NCBI GenBank assembly: GCA_019637615.1
Contig: JAHBVJ010000045.1
Location: 1 to 45,635 of the forward strand
DNA length: 45,635 nt
DNA from: Anaerolineae bacterium
Lineage (GTDB): Bacteria; Chloroflexota; Anaerolineae; Aggregatilineales; UBA2796
Direction: 5' to 3'
Position numbers and translations under genes: made by a program
The notes under the pieces: model-generated
The model's database searches: none
The model's input: the letters and a program-made list of their open reading frames with translations, nothing else
What the model was told of the DNA's origin: nothing
Shown here: positions 32,517 to 39,364 of the stretch, one piece after another
Layout: every line of letters begins with the position of its first letter
Numbering within the stretch: the stretch's first letter is position 1

Positions 32517-32874
32517 ATGGTATTAAAGAAATTGGTCAGGCAAACGATCCCCGACAATGATGGTGTTTAAGAAATTACTCAGGCAAACGCAAGTTTGTCG
32601 CCAACGTACGCCGAGGGTTAATGGTGTTTAAGATATTGGTCAAGGAAACGCAAGGTTGTCGGCAACGCATGCCGAGGGTTAAAACCCCCGGCTACAATCC
32701 CAACCGAGCTGTCCACTAAAGGGACTCAAGAAAATGCGTTGACGTGAGCGTCATATTCCTGCCTTATTTTTTTGAAAAACCATAATTGTCGGGCTTGCCT
32801 TACGAAGTCCCTTGCGGGACTCAAGGCTATGTTGGTGGGATCGGCGTATTCCTGCCTTATTTCTCAAAAATCCT
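32517..32874. mobile_element. Nested MITE cluster: A8 > A9/A10
   Basis: Outer A8 begins at 32517 (ATGGTATTAAAGAAATTGG) and ends near 32874 (CCTTATTTCTCAAAAATCC). It is interrupted inside its CCCCGACAAT/ATTGTCGGG palindrome from 32560 to 32783. There a 61-bp left fragment A9 (32560-32620) abuts complete A10 (32621-32783, right end TTTTTTTGAAAAACCAT). The same fragment-plus-complete arrangement with the same junction (GAGGGTTA then ATGGTGTTT) occurs at 27978-28174. Confidence 0.75.
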
Positions 32875-32998
32875 ACACCTGTCGGCTACTGTGCCAAGAA
32901 GGTTAATCAGGTCCGTCAACAGTATCAACTTCAGGTTAGAAAGACGCGGAGGGATTCACCACGATCTCGATGCTTCCTCCTTTCGTAGGAATTCCGTG

Positions 32999-33029
32999 AA
33001 AAAGCACCGCGCCCATATTGACGCGGTGC
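32999..33029 (-). terminator. Hairpin with U tract (minus strand)
   Basis: GCACCGCG/CGCGGTGC, 8-bp perfect stem, 10-nt loop, followed on the minus strand by TTTTT (A run at 32999-33003). It overlaps the -35 box of the plus-strand promoter at 33018. It may end antisense transcription. Confidence 0.45.
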
Positions 33030-33046
33030 GCGATCGGTTTTACAAT
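33018..33046 (+). promoter_or_regulatory. Consensus-like promoter upstream of the ABC-F leader
   Basis: TTGACG at 33018-33023 and TACAAT at 33041-33046 with a 17-bp spacer; start of transcription expected near 33053. The resulting leader of about 250 nt before the ABC-F gene contains a short ORF and a terminator. Confidence 0.6.
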
Positions 33047-33071
33047 GGCGTCATCGCTCCCAGAGGTGATT

Positions 33072-33203
33072 ATGTCGCGTCTGCCGGCGAGTATCGTCAA
33101 CCAAGTCAAGGACATTGTATGTGCACTCGGATCGACATTCGTTAGTCCAACCCGGACTCCGACGGTTGATTTGAGCACGCCTGCTGTCTGTTTCAGCTTG
33201 TAA
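33072..33203 (+). CDS. Putative 43-residue leader peptide of the ABC-F gene
   Basis: ATG 33072 has a near-perfect ribosome site (AGAGGTGAT ending directly before TATG), about 19 nt after the expected transcript start. The peptide (MSRLPASIVNQVKDIVCALG then STFVSPTRTPTVDLSTPAVC, then FSL) shows no known domain. The stop at 33201-33203 is 27 nt before the terminator stem. In antibiotic-responsive ABC-F genes of other bacteria, stalling on a short leader ORF relieves a terminator. That is the model I propose; it is inference. A longer in-frame start at 33018 lies inside the promoter and is rejected. Confidence 0.45.
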   Translation: MSRLPASIVNQVKDIVCALGSTFVSPTRTPTVDLSTPAVCFSL

Positions 33204-33230
33204 CCACGCTGTACCTGTGTGTCATCATCG

Positions 33231-33260
33231 CGCCGCGCGGAGCCTTCCGGCGGCGTTTTT
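33231..33260 (+). terminator. Intrinsic terminator/attenuator before the ABC-F gene
   Basis: CGCCGC-(G bulge)-CGGA, loop GCCT, TCCG-GCGGCG then TTTTT: a 10-bp stem with a tetraloop and five U. It is 44 nt before the ABC-F start codon and in the same transcript as the leader peptide, so it looks like an attenuator rather than the end of an upstream gene. Confidence 0.7.
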
Positions 33261-33304
33261 GATTCTCGTCACTGTCCGATCTGATACACAAGGAGCCAAC
33301 ACAG

Positions 33305-34975
33305 ATGGCTGAACAAGTCCTCGAACTTCACAACATTTCGAAAACCTACGGGGCGAAAGTCGTCCTCGATCAAGTCTCGCTCGTGATCAACCGCAAAGAC
33401 CGCATCGGCTTGGTGGGTGAAAACGGGACAGGTAAAACTACCTTCGCGTCGATCATCATGGGGACGCTCGCGCCGGATGAAGGCCGTGTGATGCCCGTGC
33501 CGGGGCTGGAGATCGGCTACCTGCCGCAGGAGGCCAGTTTTGATGACGACCTGACCGTGCAGCAGTTCTTCGAGCGGGCGATGGGCGCACTGGATCGACT
33601 GCGGGCGGAGATGGAAACGCTCGAACATCAGATGTCGGCGGAGACTGCACCGGACGCGCTGAACCGCCTTGTCGAGCGGTATGGCACGCTGCAAGAGGAA
33701 TTCACGCGGCGCGGCGGCTATGAGGCTGACTTCCGCATGGAGCAAGTCCTCGCGGGCTTGGAACTCTCGCACGTGGATCGCAGCCGCACGGCGCGCACGT
33801 TGAGCGGCGGTGAGAAAACGCGCATGGTGCTGGCGAGTCTGCTGCTGCTGTCGCCGCTGCTGCTGATCCTTGACGAGCCGACGAACCATCTGGACATCAC
33901 GGCGCTGGAATGGTTGGAGCAGTACCTAACCGAATATGCAGGTGCAGTGCTGGTGATCTCGCATGATCGACGTTTCCTGAACCGTGTCGTCACGCAGATC
34001 GTGGAGCTATCGCCCGCTGATCACAAATTCACGGTGTTTTATGGTAACTATGACGCTTACGCGCAGGAGCGGGAACGGCTGCGCGAACAGCAGATGGAGG
34101 CCTTTGAAGCGCAGCAGACCGAGATCAAGGAGTTGCAGCGAAAAATCAAGCAGATTCATCATAATTCGGGTAAGGGTCGCCCGATGCCGGATAATGATAA
34201 ATTCGCCAAAGGTTTTTTTGGCGGGCGTGCCGAAGTCCAGAAGGGCGCGGACATCAAGAACGCGAAAAAGCGACTGGAAAAGCTGCTCGATAATAAGCTG
34301 GAACGTCCGATGGCAGGGTGGGCGATCAACCCTGATTTCCGGCCCGACGAGCTGATCAGCCGCGATGTGATCCGGCTGCACGAAATCGGCAAGCAGTATG
34401 ACGGGCGGATTCTGTTCGCGGACGTGACGGCGACGATCACGGCGGGCGAACGGATCGTGTTGCAAGGGCCGAACGGCGTGGGCAAGACGACTTTGCTCAA
34501 GATCATCCTCGGCTTGGAGCAGCCGGACAGCGGCTTCGTGCGGCTGGCGAATGGCGCGCGGATCGGCTACCTCGATCAGGAGCAGGAGTCGCTTGATCCG
34601 AACGAGACCGTGCTGGAAGCCTACAGCCACGATCTGCCCGGGGTGGAGGGGGAACACCGCGCTAACCTACATAAATACGGGTTGTTCCGCGAAGACGAAG
34701 TGCTGCAACGGATCGGCAATCTGAGCGTGGGACAGCGGCGGAAACTGCAAATCGCGCGGATGATCGGCACGCGGGCGAATGTGTTGGTGCTGGACGAGCC
34801 GACCAACCATCTCGATCTCGCCAGCGTGGAGAGCTTCGAGCAGGCGCTGCGCGAGTTCCCCGGCACGGTGTTCGCGATCTCGCATGACCGCACATTTGCC
34901 GAGCACGTCGCTACGTCGATCTGGACGATCCGCGAGGGGGCGCTGGCGGTGACAGAGCGTGTGCCGATCTCGTAA
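33305..34975 (+). CDS. ABC-F family ATP-binding protein, ribosome-associated
   Basis: The 556-residue protein has two ABC domains and no membrane domain. Domain 1: Walker A GENGTGKTT (38-46), LSGGEKTR signature, LLILDEPTNHLD. Domain 2: GPNGVGKTT, LSVGQRRK (variant signature), LVLDEPTNHLD. The linker of about 90 residues is charged and helical (REQQMEAFEAQQTEIKELQR then DNDKFAKGFFGGRAEVQKG). This linker enters the ribosomal E/P site in ABC-F proteins; it determines translation factor versus antibiotic-protection role. The GKGRPMPDNDK segment is like the antibiotic-resistance ABC-F group. A resistance or translation-rescue role is likely but not proven. AGGAG is 9 nt before ATG 33305. Upstream leader and terminator suggest attenuation. 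Confidence 0.92.
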   Translation: MAEQVLELHNISKTYGAKVVLDQVSLVINRKDRIGLVGENGTGKTTFASIIMGTLAPDEGRVMPVPGLEIGYLPQEASFDDDLTVQQFFERAMGALDRLRAEMETLEHQMSAETAPDALNRLVERYGTLQEEFTRRGGYEADFRMEQVLAGLELSHVDRSRTARTLSGGEKTRMVLASLLLLSPLLLILDEPTNHLDITALEWLEQYLTEYAGAVLVISHDRRFLNRVVTQIVELSPADHKFTVFYGNYDAYAQERERLREQQMEAFEAQQTEIKELQRKIKQIHHNSGKGRPMPDNDKFAKGFFGGRAEVQKGADIKNAKKRLEKLLDNKLERPMAGWAINPDFRPDELISRDVIRLHEIGKQYDGRILFADVTATITAGERIVLQGPNGVGKTTLLKIILGLEQPDSGFVRLANGARIGYLDQEQESLDPNETVLEAYSHDLPGVEGEHRANLHKYGLFREDEVLQRIGNLSVGQRRKLQIARMIGTRANVLVLDEPTNHLDLASVESFEQALREFPGTVFAISHDRTFAEHVATSIWTIREGALAVTERVPIS

Positions 34976-34988
34976 CCTCGTCGCCTAG

Positions 34989-35014
34989 GAGGCGGGCGAC
35001 ATTCCCGCCTCTTT
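34989..35014 (+). terminator. Terminator of the ABC-F gene
   Basis: GAGGCGGG, loop CGACATT, CCCGCCTC then TTT: an 8-bp GC-rich stem 14 bp past the ABC-F stop. Confidence 0.7.
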
Positions 35015-35055
35015 CCGATTCTCCTCAAATGCAATCGCTTTCATCGAATAAAATC

Positions 35056-35101
35056 TTGACAACGCAACGAAGTCAAAGTAAGCTATGTAAGCGCTTACAT
35101 A
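35056..35101 (+). promoter_or_regulatory. LacI-gene promoter with self-operator
   Basis: TTGACA at 35056-35061 is a perfect -35 box. A weak -10 (TAAGCT at 35079-35084) has a 17-bp spacer. The exact 18-bp palindrome TATGTAAGCGCTTACATA at 35084-35101 has the central GCGC typical of LacI-family operators and covers the -10/start region. Autorepression by the following LacI protein is likely. Confidence 0.75.
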
Positions 35102-35116
35102 TCCTACGATGTGGTT

Positions 35117-36124
35117 ATGCATTCCCGCAGTCGGACGACAATCGATGACGTGGCACGCGAGGCGAAGGTTTCGACGGCGACGATCAGCCGCTACCTGAAC
35201 GACCCCGATAAAGTGGCGATCCAGACGCGGGCAGTCATCGCGGCGACTATCCAGCGGTTGCAGTACCAACCGAATCAGGCAGCCCGCGTCCTCGCCAGTA
35301 ATCACAACACCGTGATCGGGCTGGTAGTGGACGAGATTGGCGGCGAATTCTTCTCCCCGATGCTGCACGGCATCGAAAAGGCGACGAGTCAGCACGGCTA
35401 CGATCTGCTGATCCTCTCCGCGCACGGCAAGGCCAAAGTAGGCGAATACCCGATCAATGAACATAACACGGCGGGACTGGTGGTCTTCGCGAACAGCCTG
35501 CCGGAAGCCGAACTGCGCCGACTGCACCGGATCGGGTTTCCGGTGGTGCTGCTGCATCGGTCATCGCCGCCGGACATCGACATCCCGTTCGTGACGGTGG
35601 CGAACCACGCGGGCGCACGCGAGATGACGGATTATCTGATCGAGCAGCGCGGCTATCGGCGGATCGCCTTCCTCGAAGGAGAAGCGGGCAGCGAAGACGC
35701 ACAGACTCGGCTGCAAGGCTACCGCGACTCGCTGGAGGTGCATGGCCTCGGCTTCGATCCGCTGCTGATCGGCGCGGGCGGGTTTTCCGAGCAGACGGCG
35801 CACGACACGGTGATGCAGTGGCTGCGGCGCGGGCTGAAGATCGAGGCGATCTTCGCGGCGGACGACGACTCCGCCATCGGGGCGATGAGCGCCATCACGG
35901 AGCGCGGGCTGCGCGTGCCACAGGATATTGCCGTCGTCGGGTTCGATGATACGCGGTTGGCGCGCTATCTGACGCCGCCGCTGACCACCGTCCGGATGCC
36001 GATTGAGCACGCGGGACGGTTGGCGGTGGAACATCTCGTGCAAGTGATCCAGACGGGCAGTACCGAACAACGGACGCTGCTGCCGACCGAATTAATCATC
36101 CGCGCCTCGTGCGGATGTTGTTAG
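35117..36124 (+). CDS. LacI-family transcriptional regulator
   Basis: The 335-residue protein has the LacI helix-turn-helix at about 7-28 (TTIDDVAREAKVSTATISRY, hinge helix region LQYQPNQAARVLA) and a periplasmic-binding-protein-like effector domain (IGLVVDEIGGEFFSPMLHGI; FVTVANHAGAREMTDYLIEQ; VVGFDDTRLARYLTPPLTTV). It probably binds a sugar and controls the neighbouring GH4 and kinase genes as well as itself. I start at ATG 35117; GTG 35111 is possible. No clear SD is present and the mRNA may be nearly leaderless. Ends with GCC residues (ASCGCC) like many family members. Confidence 0.9.
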   Translation: MHSRSRTTIDDVAREAKVSTATISRYLNDPDKVAIQTRAVIAATIQRLQYQPNQAARVLASNHNTVIGLVVDEIGGEFFSPMLHGIEKATSQHGYDLLILSAHGKAKVGEYPINEHNTAGLVVFANSLPEAELRRLHRIGFPVVLLHRSSPPDIDIPFVTVANHAGAREMTDYLIEQRGYRRIAFLEGEAGSEDAQTRLQGYRDSLEVHGLGFDPLLIGAGGFSEQTAHDTVMQWLRRGLKIEAIFAADDDSAIGAMSAITERGLRVPQDIAVVGFDDTRLARYLTPPLTTVRMPIEHAGRLAVEHLVQVIQTGSTEQRTLLPTELIIRASCGCC

Positions 36125-36126
36125 AA

Positions 36127-36170
36127 GCCTCACCCCAACCCCTTTCCATTGTCACGGAGAAGGGCGGTGA
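36127..36170. repeat. Family C palindrome between lacI and GH4 genes
   Basis: A decayed copy with arms CCCTTTCCATTG / CACGGAGAAGGG, inserted in the 88-bp gap between the LacI stop and the GH4 start. Confidence 0.65.
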
Positions 36171-36212
36171 ACGAAATGACGTCGTTGAGATAAAGAAAGG
36201 TTCGAGTTTCCC

Positions 36213-37499
36213 ATGAAAGTAGCAGTGATTGGCGGCGGTTCTTCGTATACGCCGGAATTGATCAATGGATTTTTGGCGCGGCTAGACACCTTCCCGCTGA
36301 CCGAGTTGTGGTTGATGGATATTTTGCCGGAACGCTTGGAGATCGTCGGGAAGTTCGCGCAGCGGATGGTCAAGGCGGCAGGATCGCCGTTCGAGGTGCA
36401 TCTGACGACTGACCAGCGCGAGGCCGTGCGCGGCGCGAGCTACGTGACGACCCAACTGCGCGTCGGGTGGATGGCTGCGCGGCGCGAGGACGAATATCTG
36501 GGACATCGGCACGGCTTGATCGGGCAGGAGACGACGGGCGTGGGCGGGATGGCGAAGGCGCTGCGCACGATCCCCGTCGTGCTGAAGATCGCCAGCGATA
36601 TGCGCGATCTGGCTCCGGGTGCGCTGCTGGTTAACTTCACGAATCCCGCCGGATTGGTGACGGAAGCGCTGTCCCGCTACGCGGCGGATGTGCCGTCGGT
36701 GGGCGTGTGCAACGTCCCGATCACGACGAAGATGAACATCTTGAAGCGGCTGGCGGAACAGGGCATCCACGCGGCACCAGAACAGGCAGAACTCAATACG
36801 CTCGGCTTGAACCACCTGACATGGCATCGCGGCTTCAAGATCGAGGGCGAGGAGATGTGGGGACAGGTGATGCAAGGCTTCGTGGCGGACATTAAGAGCG
36901 GCAAAAACCACGAGTGGGATTTGGGCACGATTGAGTCGCTGAATATGATGCCGAATTACTACCTGTCATATTTCTACTACACCGACCGCAAGATCGCGGA
37001 GCAAACCTACCCGCCCTCGCGTGCGGATAAGGTGATGGAGATCGAGGAGAAGTTGTTCGCGCAGTACGCGGAGCCTGACCGCAGCACGCCGCCCGAAGGC
37101 TTGATGCAGCGCGGTGGGGCATATTATTCGACGGTGGCGACGCAGCTCTTGAACGCGCATTACAACGACCTGAACGAAACGCACGTCGTCAACGTCCCGC
37201 ATCGGGGCGCGATCCCCGGCTGGCCCGCCGATTGGGTGCTGGAGATTCCGAGCAAGATCGGGCGGAGCGGCATCACGCCGATTCCGGCGGAACCGCTGCC
37301 GCTGGCGTGCTTCGGCTTGCTGGCGCAGATCAAGGCGTATGAACTGCTGACCGTCGAAGCTGCTGTGCATGGCGACCGCAAGGCCGCGTATCAGGCACTG
37401 CTCACGCATCCGCTCGGCCCAAGCGCGGACAAAGTAGGCGTGGTGCTGGACGACCTGCTGACCACGCATAAGAAATATCTGCCGCAGTTCTGGTCATAA
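36213..37499 (+). CDS. GH4 family glycosidase (6-phospho-beta-glucosidase-like)
   Basis: The 428-residue NAD- and Mn-dependent glycoside hydrolase of family 4 has the Rossmann start VIGGGSSYTPELI, GQETTGVGG at 104-112, metal ligands C166-N167 in GVCNVPI and H201 in LNHLTWH, and the catalytic Tyr region RGGAYYS. GH4 enzymes act through a redox-assisted elimination and typically cleave 6-phospho-glucosides. CNVPI with NHLTW is the 6-phospho-beta-glucosidase pattern. Intact length. It follows lacI in the same direction and precedes a sugar-kinase gene by 24 bp. No PTS is present, so the substrate may be phosphorylated by that kinase or not phosphorylated at all. Confidence 0.93.
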   Translation: MKVAVIGGGSSYTPELINGFLARLDTFPLTELWLMDILPERLEIVGKFAQRMVKAAGSPFEVHLTTDQREAVRGASYVTTQLRVGWMAARREDEYLGHRHGLIGQETTGVGGMAKALRTIPVVLKIASDMRDLAPGALLVNFTNPAGLVTEALSRYAADVPSVGVCNVPITTKMNILKRLAEQGIHAAPEQAELNTLGLNHLTWHRGFKIEGEEMWGQVMQGFVADIKSGKNHEWDLGTIESLNMMPNYYLSYFYYTDRKIAEQTYPPSRADKVMEIEEKLFAQYAEPDRSTPPEGLMQRGGAYYSTVATQLLNAHYNDLNETHVVNVPHRGAIPGWPADWVLEIPSKIGRSGITPIPAEPLPLACFGLLAQIKAYELLTVEAAVHGDRKAAYQALLTHPLGPSADKVGVVLDDLLTTHKKYLPQFWS

Positions 37500-37523
37500 C
37501 GGCGCACCGAGGAGACATTCAAA

Positions 37524-38507
37524 GTGACACGCTATTTTCTGGGGCTGGATGTCGGCAACACCAAGACGCACGCGCTGGTGGTGAACGAAGACGGGCAGGC
37601 AGTCGGGTTCGCACGCGGGAAACCCGCCAACCATGAGACGTATGGCGAGGCAGGTTTCCGCGAGACGATGCGGGAAGTGACGCTCGGCGCGTGCCAACAG
37701 GCCGGAATCGGGATGGCACAGATCGCTGGGATGGGCTTCGGCGTCGCGGGCTATGACTGGGACTCCGACCTGTCGATGATGCAGCGCGCGATTGATGGGC
37801 TGGGCATCGCGGCTCCTTACGCGGTGGTCAATGACGCCGTGCCGGGGCTGATCGCGGGGGCGCGACAAGGGTGGGGCGTATGCATTTCGGCGGGGACGAG
37901 CTGCAACTGCCGTGGGCGCGACCAGCACGGGCGCGAAGGCCGTGTGACGGGCGAAGGCATGATCTTCGCGGAGGCGGGCGGCGGGCACGAATTGGTGTAC
38001 AAGGCCATCGGCGCGATCTCCAAGGCGTGGTCGAAGCGCGGGCCGACAACCATGCTGACGGAGCTGTTCATGGCGCACTACGGCGAAACCAGCGTGATCG
38101 CGATGCTGGAAGGCTTGGCGCGCGGGAAGTATCGAGCGCGGGCGGTGGACGCGCCCGTCGTGTTCAAGGCCGTCGAGGCGGGCGATCCGGTCGCCATCGA
38201 AGTGATGTTGTGGGTGAGTCGTGAACTGGGCGACCTCGCCAACGGCGTGATCCGGCAATTGGGCATCGAGGCACTGGCTTTCGAGGTGGTGCTGGCGGGC
38301 AGCTTCTACAAGGGCAGTCCGCTGATCACGCAGAGCATCACGGAGACGATCAAGCCCGTCGCGCCGCTGGCGGAATTGGTGCGGCTGCACGCGCCGCCAA
38401 CGGTCGGCGCGGCGATGCTCGGCATGGAGAAGGCGGGCGTCGATTTCACCCGCGTGCGAGAGCGGATGATCGCCACGACAGCGACGATAGAAGAGGAAAG
38501 TGCTTAG
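37524..38507 (+). CDS. BadF/BadG-type sugar kinase (N-acetylglucosamine-kinase-like)
   Basis: The 327-residue ASKHA-fold kinase has the phosphate-1 motif FLGLDVGNTKTHALVV and GGGHELVYKAIGAISKAW near the substrate cleft, VCISAGTSCNCRGRD (phosphate-2), and VVLAGSFYKGSPLI (adenosine). This is the family of N-acetylglucosamine kinases and benzoyl-CoA-reductase activase ATPases; the absence of the iron-sulphur Cys pattern favours a sugar kinase. GTG 37524 has GAGGAG 10 nt upstream. It follows GH4 by 24 bp, so the two are co-transcribed. Confidence 0.88.
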   Translation: MTRYFLGLDVGNTKTHALVVNEDGQAVGFARGKPANHETYGEAGFRETMREVTLGACQQAGIGMAQIAGMGFGVAGYDWDSDLSMMQRAIDGLGIAAPYAVVNDAVPGLIAGARQGWGVCISAGTSCNCRGRDQHGREGRVTGEGMIFAEAGGGHELVYKAIGAISKAWSKRGPTTMLTELFMAHYGETSVIAMLEGLARGKYRARAVDAPVVFKAVEAGDPVAIEVMLWVSRELGDLANGVIRQLGIEALAFEVVLAGSFYKGSPLITQSITETIKPVAPLAELVRLHAPPTVGAAMLGMEKAGVDFTRVRERMIATTATIEEESA

Positions 38508-38594
38508 GCCGGGAAAAGTGCTTAGTCCTGAGTGCTTAGTGCTTAGTAAAGACAGCCTCACCCCCAACCCCTCTCCATTGCCATGGAGAGGGGA
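38508..38594. repeat. Composite repeat: AGTGCTTAG units plus family C palindrome
   Basis: AGTGCTTAGTCCTGAGTGC-type units at 38511-38550 and then the ATTGCCATGG-loop palindrome at 38554-38594. Same order as at 21917-22020. It separates the kinase from bioY. Confidence 0.75.
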
Positions 38595-38718
38595 GATGTC
38601 CACGCGGGGCGGATAAGTGTGACGACAGGCGAAGGGTATCTGAAGAACGCCGGAAGTTGCAGGTTGAGCTAGGGATCGATAAGCTTGGCGGCTGTTTTCC
38701 GGCTTAGAGAGGGTACAC

Positions 38719-39282
38719 ATGATACAGACAACATTGAACCGCTGGTCGCAAGTGCGGCACAAGCGGATACTGCGGATCGCGTTCTTCACCGTGGTGATCC
38801 TGATCGGCGCGCAGGTGCGCATTTTGCTGCCGGGTACGCCGGTGCCGTTCACGCTGCAAACGCTCGGCGTGCTGCTGGCGGGGATGGCGTTGGGGCCGAT
38901 GGAAGGCACGGCAAGCGTGATCGGCTATCTCGGCCTTGTCGCGGCGGGCATCGATGGGCGCGGCGTGGCCGCGTTCGCCAGTCCGACGGCGGGATTTTTG
39001 CTCGGCTTCATCCCCGGCGCATTCATTGCGGGGCTGGCGTGGCGCACCGCCGAACGAGTACGGTTCCCGCTGTCGGTGGCGTGCGGATTGCTCGGCGTGG
39101 CGGCGGTGTTCGCGCTCGGCATGGCGTGGTTGGCGAACTACACGCATTCGTGGGAAGCGGCATTCATGGCGGGCGTAGTACCGTTTATCTTCGTGGACTT
39201 CGGCAAGGTGCTGCTGGCGGCGTCTCTGGTGCGGCTAGGGCGCGAGTCGTGGCTGCGGTGGTTCGCGCTCGGCGGAGAGTAG
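38719..39282 (+). CDS. bioY: Biotin transporter substrate-binding subunit BioY
   Basis: The 187-residue integral membrane S-component of an ECF-type biotin transporter has about six spans. TPVPFTLQTLGVLLAGMALG at about 41-60 is the BioY signature and KVLLAASLVR the C-terminal segment. The ATG 38719 has AGAGAGGG 6 nt upstream. No BioM/BioN or ECF module genes adjoin it; solitary BioY proteins exist and can work with a shared ECF module or alone. Confidence 0.92.
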   Translation: MIQTTLNRWSQVRHKRILRIAFFTVVILIGAQVRILLPGTPVPFTLQTLGVLLAGMALGPMEGTASVIGYLGLVAAGIDGRGVAAFASPTAGFLLGFIPGAFIAGLAWRTAERVRFPLSVACGLLGVAAVFALGMAWLANYTHSWEAAFMAGVVPFIFVDFGKVLLAASLVRLGRESWLRWFALGGE

Positions 39283-39364
39283 GCAGATTTCCTATTCCCT
39301 GCGCAGTGTCGCTAACGCCATCAGCAAGGGCGGGACTGCACAGTAAACGTGCAGCCTGCGAAAA

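Larger units (their letters stand above)
32936..33178 (-). pseudogene. Possible decayed beta-sandwich gene (antisense to ABC-F leader)
   Basis: A minus-strand frame without a usable start reads protein-like: VGVRVGLTNVDPSAHTMSL, DDAIVKPIAHRVNMGAVLF, GIPTKGGSIEIVVNPSASF. This pattern resembles the roughly 100-residue beta-sandwich accessory proteins common in phages and islands. The frame is open upstream to about 33265 but has no ATG/GTG/TTG there, and ends with TAA where a one-base shift would continue FNLK. If real it is a relic. It competes with the plus-strand leader hypothesis for the same DNA. Confidence 0.3.

Noticed and set aside
22900..32874. CRISPR array
   Set aside because: Repeats are long, diverged, nested and unevenly spaced, with no uniform spacers and no cas genes.
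22900..32874. Transposase gene for the MITE-like elements
   Set aside because: No frame in the window matches a transposase; the elements are non-coding.
32786..33145. 119-residue plus-strand frame
   Set aside because: Starts inside a repeat (SGLPYEVPCGTQG is translated palindrome) and has no ribosome site or domain.
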